Assembly (NCBI GenBank): GCA_011037195.1
Contig: JAAEAF010002659.1
Span: 1-64,000 of the forward strand
Direction of reading: 5' to 3'
Length of the DNA: 64,000 nucleotides
DNA from: Triatoma infestans
Lineage: Eukaryota; Arthropoda; Insecta; Hemiptera; Reduviidae
Under the pieces are notes generated by a model. That model saw nothing but the letters and a program-made list of their open reading frames with translations, searched no databases and was not told where the DNA came from. A program made the translations under genes and the position numbers. Shown here in pieces: positions 54,794-64,000 of the stretch; within the stretch, counting starts at the first letter, position 1; each line of letters opens with the position of its first letter.

Positions 54794-55892
54794 AAAAAAT
54801 ATACATTATTTTACCTTATTTTGATAAACAGTAAGAGTTCAAGAACGTTTCAGAAAATATATTTCCATTATAGATAAATTTTTAATTAGTAAACTTAATT
54901 GAAATTAAACCAAGTTCTAAAAGAAAACATGTCTACTATCATGACTTTTCCTCTGCATTCCAGTAAAACAGCTTTCTCTTCAATTTAACCTTAAACCTCC
55001 ATTCTTAACTGTATCCCATCTGCTTGCCTCCAGCATTTAGTCTGTACTAAGCTATAAAATCCCACTTCTTCACACTTCATTACGTATCTCCATTTTTCAT
55101 GTAAGTGAGGTAATGTATTTATTGAAAGCTCAGAATTTAAAGGCTCAGTTGGTTATTCACTTTTAATGTTGAATTTTATCGTACCCCCATTGGCTGGTTT
55201 TAAGATACTTATTACGCATCATTGTTTTGCTAAATTTTTATTGAATGAATGAAATAGTGTGGACAATATGATTTGTCTCTCAATTCTATTTCAATGCTTG
55301 TCATTGAGAAATGAGAGTGTTGGATTAGACAGAACATGTTTCAACTCTTTCATCATTCGTCCCATTTCTTACATTTTTATAAATGGTCTGGGTATATTAT
55401 TTGTAAGTATGTGTGTACATGATCTGTATGTAGAGGGAAGAATTAAACCTTAATAAACTGTAATCTAAAGTGACCTTGCTTTGGACCCTTACTCGTCGAA
55501 TAAATTAAATGTGACTTGGATGGTTTTATTACTGAGATTAATTCCCGTTAACTCCAAAAAATATAATAATGTGGTCAGAATGAGATCTTGGGATGGAGAC
55601 CACCGACGTGAAATGAGGGGTGCCTCGGAACTCCTTCCCTGACATTCAAGTTTAACCGGATGTTCTCTATTATTACAACAATCATCATGGTTGACTTTTT
55701 ATTATGATCTACTAAGTAGCACTTATTACGAATGCAACAACTTTCTCTTACATCGTTTAAGAAAGTAAAAAAAAACATCAGAAAGAAGCAATGAAATCAG
55801 TATAATGTATGCATCAACCATTATATAATATTAAGCTATTTTAAAGCATTGTTATCTAATTCCAAATTTAAATGCTACTTAATATAATGGAT
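54794..55892. other. Unassigned stretch
   Basis: No gene recognised. 55739-55772 has 'aactttctcttacatcgttt' and 'aagaaagtaaaa', an E-repeat edge hairpin. Confidence 0.45.
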
Positions 55893-56175
55893 TTGATGAG
55901 GAGAGAAATTAGGTTGATTAATTAGACGATATATGAAGACACTGTTATAATATAGCTATAAGTTTACACAAACTGCACTGGACTTGTAATGATTTTATAC
56001 AATAAAAGGTGAGAGTAGAGATATGACACGATGCGATGTATGGTTGAATCTGATAGATAGATATCGTTAGATAGATTCTCACTGGATTATATACAGGTAC
56101 TCCCACTCTAGCCTGCTTAAGTCAGAGAGTACCAGAGAGGGTCCTTCTCTCTCTTAATTCTCTCTCTTGCCATTA
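55893..56175 (-). mobile_element. LTR-like family B copy
   Basis: Reversed: TGTAATGGCAAGAGAG, 'gacttaagcaggctagagtg', TATA-like 'ctgtatataatcc', 'catcgcatcgtgtcatatct', 'cagtgcagtttgtgtaaact'. Pairs with 1808-2134. Ends near 'ctcatcaaatccattata'. Confidence 0.65.
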
Positions 56176-56185
56176 CATTAACAAT

Positions 56186-56330
56186 ATGGATGTCGCATTT
56201 TCTTTCTTTTTTTTTTTAAGTTTCTCTGAAACGGCTCCAACAATTTTCTTTAAACTTGAAATGCAAATTGCGCAATATTTTTCCGAAAAAAAAAAAATTA
56301 TTTTACTGAAGTTCTTGGGAATCATCATGA
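56186..56330 (+). repeat. E-family fragment
   Basis: 'tttctctgaaacggctccaa', 'caattttctttaaacttgaa'. The ORF 56186-56422 starts in it and is low complexity. Confidence 0.55.
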
Positions 56331-57134
56331 GTGGCTGGCTAATGTGCAAGTTCCGAAGGTCAAAAAAAAAAAAAAAAAAAATGTTAAACGAAAAAATTGG
56401 GGAAATTTTAAAAGCCTTTTGAACAGCAATATATTGAAGAATGTATCTTCACAATTTGAAAACTTTTTCCTAAATAAGCTGAAAGCGAGATAAGAAAATG
56501 AAAATTGTGCTTAATGTATTCTCTGGAATATTAGTTGCTAATTTAATATGCTGAAAGCCAAGTCATTTTATAGACACGATGTCTACTTAAATATTTATTA
56601 ATTAATTATTATAATATGTGTACAAGGAAACATTACATAGTAAAGAAACTTACAAAGAAATAAAAGCAAACAGAAAGAGAACATGATTTTCTCTTGTCTT
56701 TCGAGTACGTTGTGTCTATCATATAAAACATTTACCACTAGAAAGCAATGAATGATAAAACAGTTATCGATCTATTTTCTGCTTACATAATGACTTCTTA
56801 AAATAAAAAAACTACTGTATATCACCTTTATACGAACTATAAGACTAAATATATTATTATAAGGTCAACAATTTATGTGAATATGATGAATGATTATTGT
56901 TATAAAAGCCCAAAGGACATTAAGGTGATTGATTTTTCTAGTTGAAAAGTTTTATTTTATTTATTTATTTATTTTTTTGACAAGGTGACTTATAATACTG
57001 TAAATTTGTACTTCAATTTATTGTAACGCATTTGATTGAATGTAGCAGTAAATAAGTCGAAAACAAATACGTAGAAACTGTAGAAAATAATTTAGACAGA
57101 ACTAGGTACAACAAAATTAACGTACCTACCTTTT
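56331..57134. other. Unassigned AT-rich stretch
   Basis: No gene. Confidence 0.4.
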
Positions 57135-57257
57135 TTTTTCTTCTTAACTTGCATTTACTTTGTGATTCACTTTGTTCACATTCTTTGTGCGAAAAATTAC
57201 ACAAATGTCAGCAATTGCAGAATATTCTTCAACAACAAATTGTACACAATATACACC

Positions 57258-57780
57258 GTTACATGTTTGTAGGTATTGTAGCACGTGCGGTGTTTGTAAA
57301 GGGCTTGTGTGTATGTTTAAAGAGAAGAGATGTAATAAGAAATAAATAAGAATACTTTTCAATATCACAACAATATGCTTATTAAAAATCAATTATTTAA
57401 CTAGATTAAATTGTTAAACTCTTATAACTGGCACTGGAAGTTAAGAGAGCGGATTCCTGATACAAATGTTCTGGTTGAATGTGTCTAGTTCAGACTGTGT
57501 TGTTTGAAGGCAAAATTTTTAGACTATCTAAAGAATACTCTGCTATGGCGGGGGATTTTTCTCCTACAAAACAGTTGGCCAAGTGGCATTGTCTTAACCT
57601 AACGGATTCTTGTCCCTTTTGTCTCTTCAATAGCACTGACCTTAATTTAAATAGTACCTGACACTCTTGACTGCACTAAGTTACACTTAAAATATTGCTA
57701 AAATACTATTTTCTAAACTATAAAATATTTTGAACTATTTTTCAAAATTATATTATTTTTGCACTTCTTTCTTCCACTAC
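57258..57780 (+). mobile_element. LTR-like family A copy inside the palindrome
   Basis: TGTTTGTAGG to CTTCCACTACA, with 'gtagcacgtgcggtgttt', 'aaagggcttgtgtg', 'ttggccaagtggcattg' and 'ggattcttgtcccttttgtc'. Absent from the matching place in the right arm, so it arrived after the palindrome formed. Confidence 0.7.
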
Positions 57781-58348
57781 AATACCAAATATTTACCCAA
57801 ATAAACAATTATTAAGAACATGTCGTAAGAGAGGCAGTACAGCACAATCGAAAGGTCGCAGGGCATTGCCCCCCTTCAAAAAAAAAAAAAAAAAAGAAAA
57901 AAAGAGAGGCTGTAGAATTTGAGAAAGATGAAAAATTCCAAAAACAGAAAAGATAGACTTCGCCTGAGCTTGGTCGCCCAAGTCAAGAAAAAAGAAAAGA
58001 AAGATAACATAACGGTTTTCCGGAATGGACAAGGAAGTAACTTCGTTGGAAAAATTAAACCTCCACAATTCACGCGCGACATCAAGGGAAAAGTAGGCTC
58101 CACCCAATTATTGCTTTGTTTTTACAAAGTTCCAATCTGACTCATATTAGTATTAGTGTAATAATCAAACCAACAATTACCCTAAAAAAAAAAAAAGCTG
58201 TACTGATATCGGCGAATTGTCGGTTTATGTTTATACCAAACCATTGATACGGTTTCAACCCGAAGACATTTTAGAAATTGTTATTGACCTTATCTTAGTA
58301 TTCTCTTGTTATCCTAATAGGTATCAACTGAATATGCCCAAACCACAA

Positions 58349-58488
58349 CTGAATTTGCTCTGTGCAAGTCTATGTTATCACACTGTTTTGACAAAAAACA
58401 TCCTGATGATGGGAGAACGCCCGAAACCGATCGATGACCACCAAAAGAAGCAGGCAATCACGGAAAATACCTCTGACAATTTCAAGAG
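58349..58488 (+). mobile_element. H unit at palindrome centre
   Basis: 'gctctgtgcaagtctatgtt', 'cacactgttttgacaaaa', hammerhead, 'gaccaccaaaagaagcaggc', 'aatcacggaaaatacctctg'. Hammerhead about 58398-58437: CTGATGA (C3 at 58403), stem II GGGA/GCCC with three pairs, GAAA, ACCGAT instead of ACCGGT, C17 at 58432. The core is intact but the self-complementary stem III is damaged. Confidence 0.75.
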
Positions 58489-59156
58489 ATGTTTGTGATA
58501 TTTTTTCATATATTTATTTGGTTTGCGTGTAGTTTGGGCACATTCAGTTGATACCTATTAGGATAACAAGAGTAAACTAAGATCTGGTCAAAAACTATTT
58601 AGAGACTGCATCAGTGGTTTGGTATAAACCGAAATTTCGCCGATATTAATACAGACTTTTTTAGGGTAGTTGTTGGTTTGATTATTAGACTAATACTGGT
58701 AAGAGTCATATTGGAAATGTGGTAAAACAAAGCAGTAATTGCGCGGATCCTATCTTTCCCTCCATCTTGTGAGTGAATTGTCGAGGTTTAATTTTTCCAC
58801 CAAAGTTATAGCCTTGTTTTATTCCGGAAAACTGTTATCTTATCTTTCTTTTCTTTTTCTTCCATTTTTTTTTTTTTTTTAGCCAGTTCGACCTTCTTGC
58901 TCTATTTTTTCTCTTTAAAGCTTTATGGATTTTTCCTATTTCTACTGCCTACTGCTGTTCTTAATAATTGCTTATTTGGGGGTAAGGATTTGGTATCCTC
59001 CAAATATAAAGGTGTATAATTTTGTACAATTTGTTGTTGGCGAATATTCTGCAACTGCTGACTTGTGTTAAGTTTGACACAAAGAATGTTTAAAAAAAGG
59101 AACCATAAAACTTTGTATTTTCGACAAACTTAATTGCGTAGTAAATGAAAATAATC

Positions 59157-59190
59157 AGACGCTTTCCAGATCTGCGGAACCAACCACAAT
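59157..59190 (+). repeat. H unit 3' end fragment
   Basis: 'cagacgctttccagatctgc' and 'ggaaccaaccacaa', the last 34 bases of an H unit, just outside the right arm of the palindrome. Confidence 0.65.
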
Positions 59191-60049
59191 CATATATTAA
59201 AAGTGGTTTTTATTTTTACTTTTTTTTAAAAAATAATTCCCTTTAACCAGAAAAAAAGTATATTATATATACAGAGAGAGGGGTGGAGGGGAGAAGGGGA
59301 GAAAGCTAGATACGATGAGCATGAGAAAGTTTTTATTTTTAAATAATTTCCAGTTGGATAATAAAGATAGTTTCAAACCAATTGGATACACTCATATTTT
59401 CAGCTCTTACGGTTATTGGTAAATAGTGGAGAAGTGGGTAAAAGTTGACTAACACACATGTCCATACAGTAAAGTACACTCCAATGCATCATCTCTTTGA
59501 TCGGCCATATACAAAACTCATTCCTATATTCACCTAATATTTTTACATATCTGAATTAATTCAACCATACACTAATAATGTTCAAAAATATATATGCTCA
59601 TAAAGCACAGAATATTGGATAGAGCATTTTGTTTATGTAGATAAATATATATTTTTTACTTTTTTAAAATATGCAAGTTAAAGGAGAAGGGGGAATTTTT
59701 TTAGTTTCCTGTCATTTTAGGCACCGCAATTGATTAGAAGTTAGAGGATTGGTTTGAATAGAGGTGTAGCGGGCAGAGATCAGGTGTATTTCGCAGCACT
59801 ATGGCACATTCCAGATCTTATTCCTAACATTACTTGTTGGTTCTTAGTCACAAGGGCTCTCTCCCACCTAAAAGTTGTTGTGATGGATGCCAGAAATATA
59901 AAAATATATTTTATTTGAAATTATCAAAAGTATAAAGAAAATGTAACATTCGCTGGCAAAAGGGACTATTCAGGTAGAAGACCACCATTGTCTTTTAGAG
60001 TTCATAGAACTCGATCTACCCCTTCTCACAGGGAAAGATTTGAACTAAC
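59191..60049. other. Unassigned stretch
   Basis: AT-rich with G/A-rich patch near 59273-59305. No gene. Confidence 0.4.
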
Positions 60050-60355
60050 AATTAGAAGGTATTCTTTCAAGTCTGAACTAGACATCCAACTAAAACACTT
60101 GATTTAGGAATCGCTATCTTAAATTCAGTGCCAGTTATAGAGTTTAGCATTTATTCTAGATAAACAATTGATTTAATAAGCATACAGTTGTGATACTGTA
60201 AAGTATTTAAATTCAGGTAGAAATTAATATATTTATTTCAAAAACAGTGGTATCTCTTGATTATTTCTGATACTTCTCTCTTAAACATACACACAAGCCC
60301 TTTACAAAACCGCTCACACCACAAGCTACCACTACTATAGCACAAGACACCAATT
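60050..60355 (-). mobile_element. LTR-like family A, 5' part, reversed
   Basis: 'ggaatcgctatctt', 'gtgccagttatagagttt', 'aaacatacacacaagccctt', 'acaaaaccgctcacacc', 'aagctaccactac'. The 3' half is missing or decayed to the left. Confidence 0.65.
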
Positions 60356-60379
60356 ATATTTCAATTCACTAGCGACAGG

Positions 60380-60690
60380 AGATTGTATAACGAATCAACC
60401 ATCTGAGAGTTTATTAACAAATCAATCGCCACACAAACTTTGAAGAGTAAAGATAAATCGCCACTTTAATCAGTTAACCAGATATCAATATCACCACTGA
60501 AAGGTTCACCACGCTATATACACAAGCCAAGCCACCGTTATAAAATGCAAGTGTTCTAAACTAACCACATAACTATTCAAGCGATTTGCAACCAATTCTA
60601 TCATTCTACATTCAGCACGCTACCTACAATCATCCTTACTCTTCGTTCGGTCACTCTACATTTCATAAACCCTTTTCACTCTTTACTCAG
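60380..60690 (-). repeat. Distant relative of the 43.2/44.8 kb direct repeat
   Basis: Reversed it reads 'aaagggtttatgaaatgtag', 'agtgaccgaacgaagagtaa', 'gattgtaggtagcgtgctga', 'atgtagaatgatagaa', with the same block order as part of 43232-43520 ('gagtgaccgagcgaggagtg', 'gctggtagcgtgatgtagaa'). Confidence 0.5.
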
Positions 60691-60955
60691 TAAATCGTTT
60701 AAATATAAAGAGTGTGTAGTCAGTTCAGGTGTTCTCATTTTCTCCATTATCAACAATCAACTTCTGCAAATCATTTCAATGAATATTTAGAAAGAAACGC
60801 CTCGATAGAAAGAACTTGATGATGGTGACATGAAAAAGAAAGATGAAAAAAACGGCAAGAAAATGATTCACAGAAGAAAGGGCATAATGATACAGCGATA
60901 TTTAATAGGGCAAAAGAAAACTGATCCTGTGAAGAAAGATATTGAAGAATACATA

Positions 60956-62856
60956 TAGTGAAAAACGTTTAACACGAAAACGCTTAACATGAAAAATCGG
61001 TTAACACGAAATAATACTGCGGTCCCGACAAAATACTATATAATTTCTTTTAACACTAAACAAAAATCGCTTAACACGAACAGTTTTCGCTTCTCGGACG
61101 AACCAACTGTACCTGTTTTTGCAGCGCATCATCACCCAGATTTTTTGGTTTATTTTTTTTTTCGTTAGACCGAACAAAATAAACGATGGCTCCCACTGTT
61201 GCTACGTTACCGCTTGTGTTTGGATAGGAGGAGGTACTGCCATTGTCAAAACATTTCAATTTACTGGTCATTTAGTTTTCGAATTCGGTGAGATGGCTGT
61301 GTCGAAGTCGGTGAAATATGGGTCAAAATCTGTGAAACCACGAAACAGAAATGAAGGAACATCATGAAAAGTATGCGTAGTTATTTAGTATGCGCATTCG
61401 AATGGCGAAATGAATAAAATGATGAGCGATATCGAAAAATTTGTCGACAATTTGTTGTTAAAAAAGACAATGCAAAAAAAAAAAATATCAAATTTATTTA
61501 CGTTTTTTTTTTTTTTTAAATACATATATATGTACATATAATTATTTATTTTTTTATTTTTTTATTTATATATACAGGCTGAAGCCTATCACTTAAAAAA
61601 TATAAACATCTAAGCTATCAATAAACTAATAAGCTACTTTACATACATATAAACTTTATACACTAATAACAAAATTATTATTGTCATATATAATAAACAT
61701 TTTATGATACAATTTAACATAAAATCACATTTGAAAAATTATAATCTTACTAAATAGAAACTATCTGTAAACTGAAAATGGTTTGAAAAGTAAAATAAAT
61801 ATGAAATTTTAATGTAGGAAAGTTAAGTCTCATTTTAAAAATATGAAATATAATATTTACTCACATATATATAAAAGTCAAAAAATCATTTTTGAGTAAT
61901 TATACTAAAACTCTAAAAACTAGACAAATTTAATTAATATTAATTAATAATAATTTTCAGAGTTGTTTTAGTATTTTTCTGACTGAACTGCAGTTCATGG
62001 AGAAAATATCAACTCTACTGCTCTGCTGGTTACAATTATTCATAACTCTATTTATGTTAGAATATTGTTGATAATTATATCTTTGGAAACTTATTTCAAA
62101 GGGAAGGATACTACGAGTATTATAGGAAGGGACATGGATATTAATTAGGGATAGGATATCAATACAGTCTATTTCATTGTTTATTATTTTGGAAAGGAAA
62201 AGGATATCGAAATGTTGTCGTCTATTAGAAAAGAGTGTTTAAGTTGAGAGAAACTGAGCAAATTCTCATAGTTTATATCTTTGTATTGCAGTCCTATTTT
62301 GTATGCAACCATTCTGAGAAATTTGTTTTGAACTTTTTCAATGGAGCCAGAAAGGAGTTTGTAATATGGTGACCTTACTAAGGAGCAGTAAAGATTACGC
62401 ACGGAAGAGATTTTTTAAAAATATTTAGTGTGTCTGCTCAAAAAACCGAGGGTCTTTAGAGATTTGTGACGTATATTGTCGATATGGTTAGTGAAAGTGA
62501 GTGAAGAGTCAAAATTTAAACCGAGATCTTTAAATGCATTAGTAACCTGTAATGTAGTGCCGCAAATTTTGTAATCAGAGTGAATTTTCCTGTTTCCTCT
62601 GTAGTAGTTCATCACAGAACATTTATAATATGATGTGTTGCGATAATATAAAAATATATTGTCTCTACACAATATCGCATATATATGTAAGTATGGTCTG
62701 CCAATGTATGTAATTATAGGTGTAAATTTTTAGCAGGAAAACGAATTAATAAAATTTTACAACATCGAAAATATTGGATGAGTTTTTTTGGCATGCATCT
62801 TTTAACATGAAAAAATATTTCGGTCCCCTCACTTTTGTGTTAAACGTTTATCACAA
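60956..62856. mobile_element. TA-flanked DNA transposon-like unit (pogo/Tigger-like ends)
   Basis: TA at 60954-60955 and 62857-62858. Termini TAGTGAAAAACGTTTAACAC (left) and TTGTGATAAACGTTTAACAC (right, reversed). Repeats of 'TTAACACGAA' occur four times near the left end (60969, 61004, 61071 and variants), with 'ggtccc' in both ends. Such reiterated TTAAC-type motifs are known in Tigger-like ends; assignment is an inference. No transposase recognised. A LINE remnant fills much of the middle. Confidence 0.6.
61960..62672 (-). pseudogene. LINE RT thumb and C-terminal remnant
   Basis: Read leftward: 'YKICGTTLQVTNAFKDLGL', 'NFDSSLTFTNHIDNIRHK', 'LGFLSRHT', frameshift, 'LYCSLVRSPYYKLL', 'VQNKFLRMVAYK', frameshift, 'IDILSLINIHVPSYNTRS', 'NRVMNNCNQQSSRVDIFSM' then a stop near 61962. 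This is the Jockey/CR1-type order after the catalytic box. A long T run at about 61504-61518 may be its A tail. The catalytic residues lie beyond the truncated 5' end. Confidence 0.75.
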
Positions 62857-62858
62857 TA

Positions 62859-63871
62859 GATGAATATAATGAATTAACAAGGCTGTTACAAAGTGATATG
62901 AAACAGTGTTAAAGATTCAGCAAAAGAGCAATCTACAGAGAAAGTTTATATTAAAACGATAAAGTTTTCCAAAGATAATAATAATAAAATAAAAAAACAT
63001 AAAACAGATGCAAAATGAAGAACAATGAAATGAAAAAAAAAAAAAATGAAGCTGGTTGGATCAAGTGCAGAGGTGTTTGATAACAAGTGCGAGTTCAACA
63101 GGCGGAAGTAACGGATATTTGGAGTGGTGCGATCCAGAATTACCAAAAGATGGAACGATGTATATTGTACGTAATAATGACCCCCAACTTTCATGTTTTT
63201 TATTAAAAAACTTATTTAAATATTGGTTTGTTAGCACGGAACAGTGTTATAGAAATTGCAGTAAATCATAAAACAACATTTCGGATACTCCCTGGAAAGT
63301 AATAATCCAAAAGGGAAATGATTTTAAAAAAAAAAAAGAATAAGGAAAATTTAATAGATAAAAACAATTGTAGATATTTCTACACAAATATTTAGAGTAG
63401 CAATATTAGTTACAATAATAATAATCAGAGAGTGGGAGAAATTGCACAAGGGTCTACCACTAACATTCACCCATACAACCAACCCATACTTCCTCTATCT
63501 ACAATTCTCCTATCTCTCTCTCTTTCTACTTAAGAGGCTTTTCTGCACCAGATATAAACTTACTCCCAGTATACAATATGTTAACATTTCTAGCAAACCT
63601 TCTCATACTAAAATATTGAAACATATTTAAACAAGGATTTCGTTTAAGGTGGACTGCGCTAATATGGATTAGGGTAGTTGATCTGGATTGGAATACTCTC
63701 TCATTCCATTCTGTCTCTCTCTCTCTTATATACTCTCTCTTACTCTCTCACTCCCCTTTTATTTATACATACATCAAAATTTCATACAAATGTTACAAGA
63801 TTATATGTAATTATTGATTGTTCAAAATAAAGAAATGAAATCATTCAACAATATGGACGAATTCAATTCAG
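62859..63871. other. Unassigned stretch with C/T-rich LTR-like text
   Basis: No gene recognised. 63430-63620 and 63690-63760 have 'gagtgggagaaattgca' and CT-rich runs resembling LTR families B/C, too diverged to assign. Confidence 0.4.
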
Positions 63872-64000
63872 TGTAGTGGAAGAACGTAATGGAAAAATAA
63901 TAGTTTTGGAAAATAGTTTTGTGAAAATTAGATAGTTCAAATAGTGTATTTAGTGATGGGGATAGAGTCAGGTATACTACAATCTAGGTCAATGCAAACC
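63872..64000 (-). mobile_element. LTR-like family A, cut by window edge
   Basis: Begins TGTAGTGGAAGAACG (the reversed ACTACA terminus) and matches the 3' end of 30815-31424: 'gttttgtgaaaattagatag', 'ttcaaatagtgtatttagtg', 'atggggatagagtcaggta'. The rest lies outside the window. Confidence 0.75.

Larger units (their letters stand above)
57135..59100. repeat. Long palindrome with H unit at the centre and LTR-A in one arm
   Basis: Left arm pieces (57155-57260, 57781-58348) match the right arm (58490-59095) in reverse: 'gcagaatattcttcaacaa', 'caaattgtacac', 'ataccaaatatttaccc', 'aacaattattaagaaca', 'ataacggttttccgga', 'ggtataaaccg', 'ctcttgttatcctaatagg' and 'tatcaactgaat.tgccca'. The arms are diverged by many substitutions. 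The central segment is an H unit. The frames at 57793-58140 lie in the arm and have no recognisable domain. Confidence 0.8.

Noticed and set aside
1..64000. CRISPR array or bacterial operon structure
   Set aside because: No regularly spaced direct repeats with unique spacers, no bacterial gene density or ribosome-binding sites; tandem arrays present are minisatellites without spacers.

Overview
This is a 64 kb stretch of AT-rich animal nuclear DNA, most likely from an arthropod. That reading rests on the element types present together: Jockey-type and RNase H-bearing LINEs, Tc1/mariner transposons with TA target duplications, a PIF/Harbinger relic with a MADF-type second ORF, and Penelope-like retroelements (PLEs) carrying hammerhead ribozymes. 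I found no convincing host protein-coding gene and no intact tRNA or rRNA gene. Most open frames are short, and nearly every recognisable protein fragment comes from a transposable element. The window reads as a repeat graveyard with some young insertions.

Layout. 0-6 kb: an E-family repeat, a solo-LTR-like element, SINE pieces and a second LTR type. 6.3-7.7 kb: a Jockey LINE split by an oppositely oriented RNase H LINE. 8.5-9.0 kb: a palindrome carrying two types of hammerhead-like motif. 9.6-12.1 kb: E repeats and a GC-richer block. 13.7-15.1 kb: an inverted LTR/hammerhead complex. 17.4-18.3 kb: a PLE N-terminal coding fragment with hammerhead-unit pieces at both ends. 18.7-19.4 kb: an RNase H LINE flanked by an unusually long 88-bp direct repeat. 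21.8-26.3 kb: E repeats, a Jockey RT with a second LINE inside it, and another LINE with a 14-bp target duplication. 27.7-30.2 kb: a mariner-like element hosting an LTR, next to a SINE hosting a LINE. 30.8-33.5 kb: an LTR-like element, a head-to-head hammerhead pair and a LINE C-terminus. 35.6-37.1 kb: a foldback Tc1/mariner-like element with arms of about 0.53 kb. 38-46 kb: mostly LTR-like and E repeats. 46.5-47.2 kb: a young truncated LINE with an uninterrupted frame. 48-51 kb: a hammerhead unit with target duplication, LTRs and E repeats. 52.2-52.9 kb: the Harbinger relic. 53.6-54.8 kb: a SINE split by a mariner, itself split by a LINE fragment. 57-59 kb: a long palindrome. 61-62.9 kb: a TA-flanked transposon-like unit containing a LINE fragment. 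63.9 kb to the end: an LTR-like copy cut by the window edge.

The most interesting system is the short hammerhead-bearing unit (called H here, about 0.15 kb; nine full or partial loci plus a fragment). Its core reads CTGANGA, then a GGGC/GCCC hairpin, then GAAA, then the palindromic ACCGGT followed by C. Two H-unit junctions fall exactly at the predicted self-cleavage position, one of them fused to a PLE coding fragment. Most H copies sit at the centre of palindromes or face an inverted partner.

Family labels (E, H, LTR-A to LTR-D, S) are mine and rest only on comparing copies within this window.
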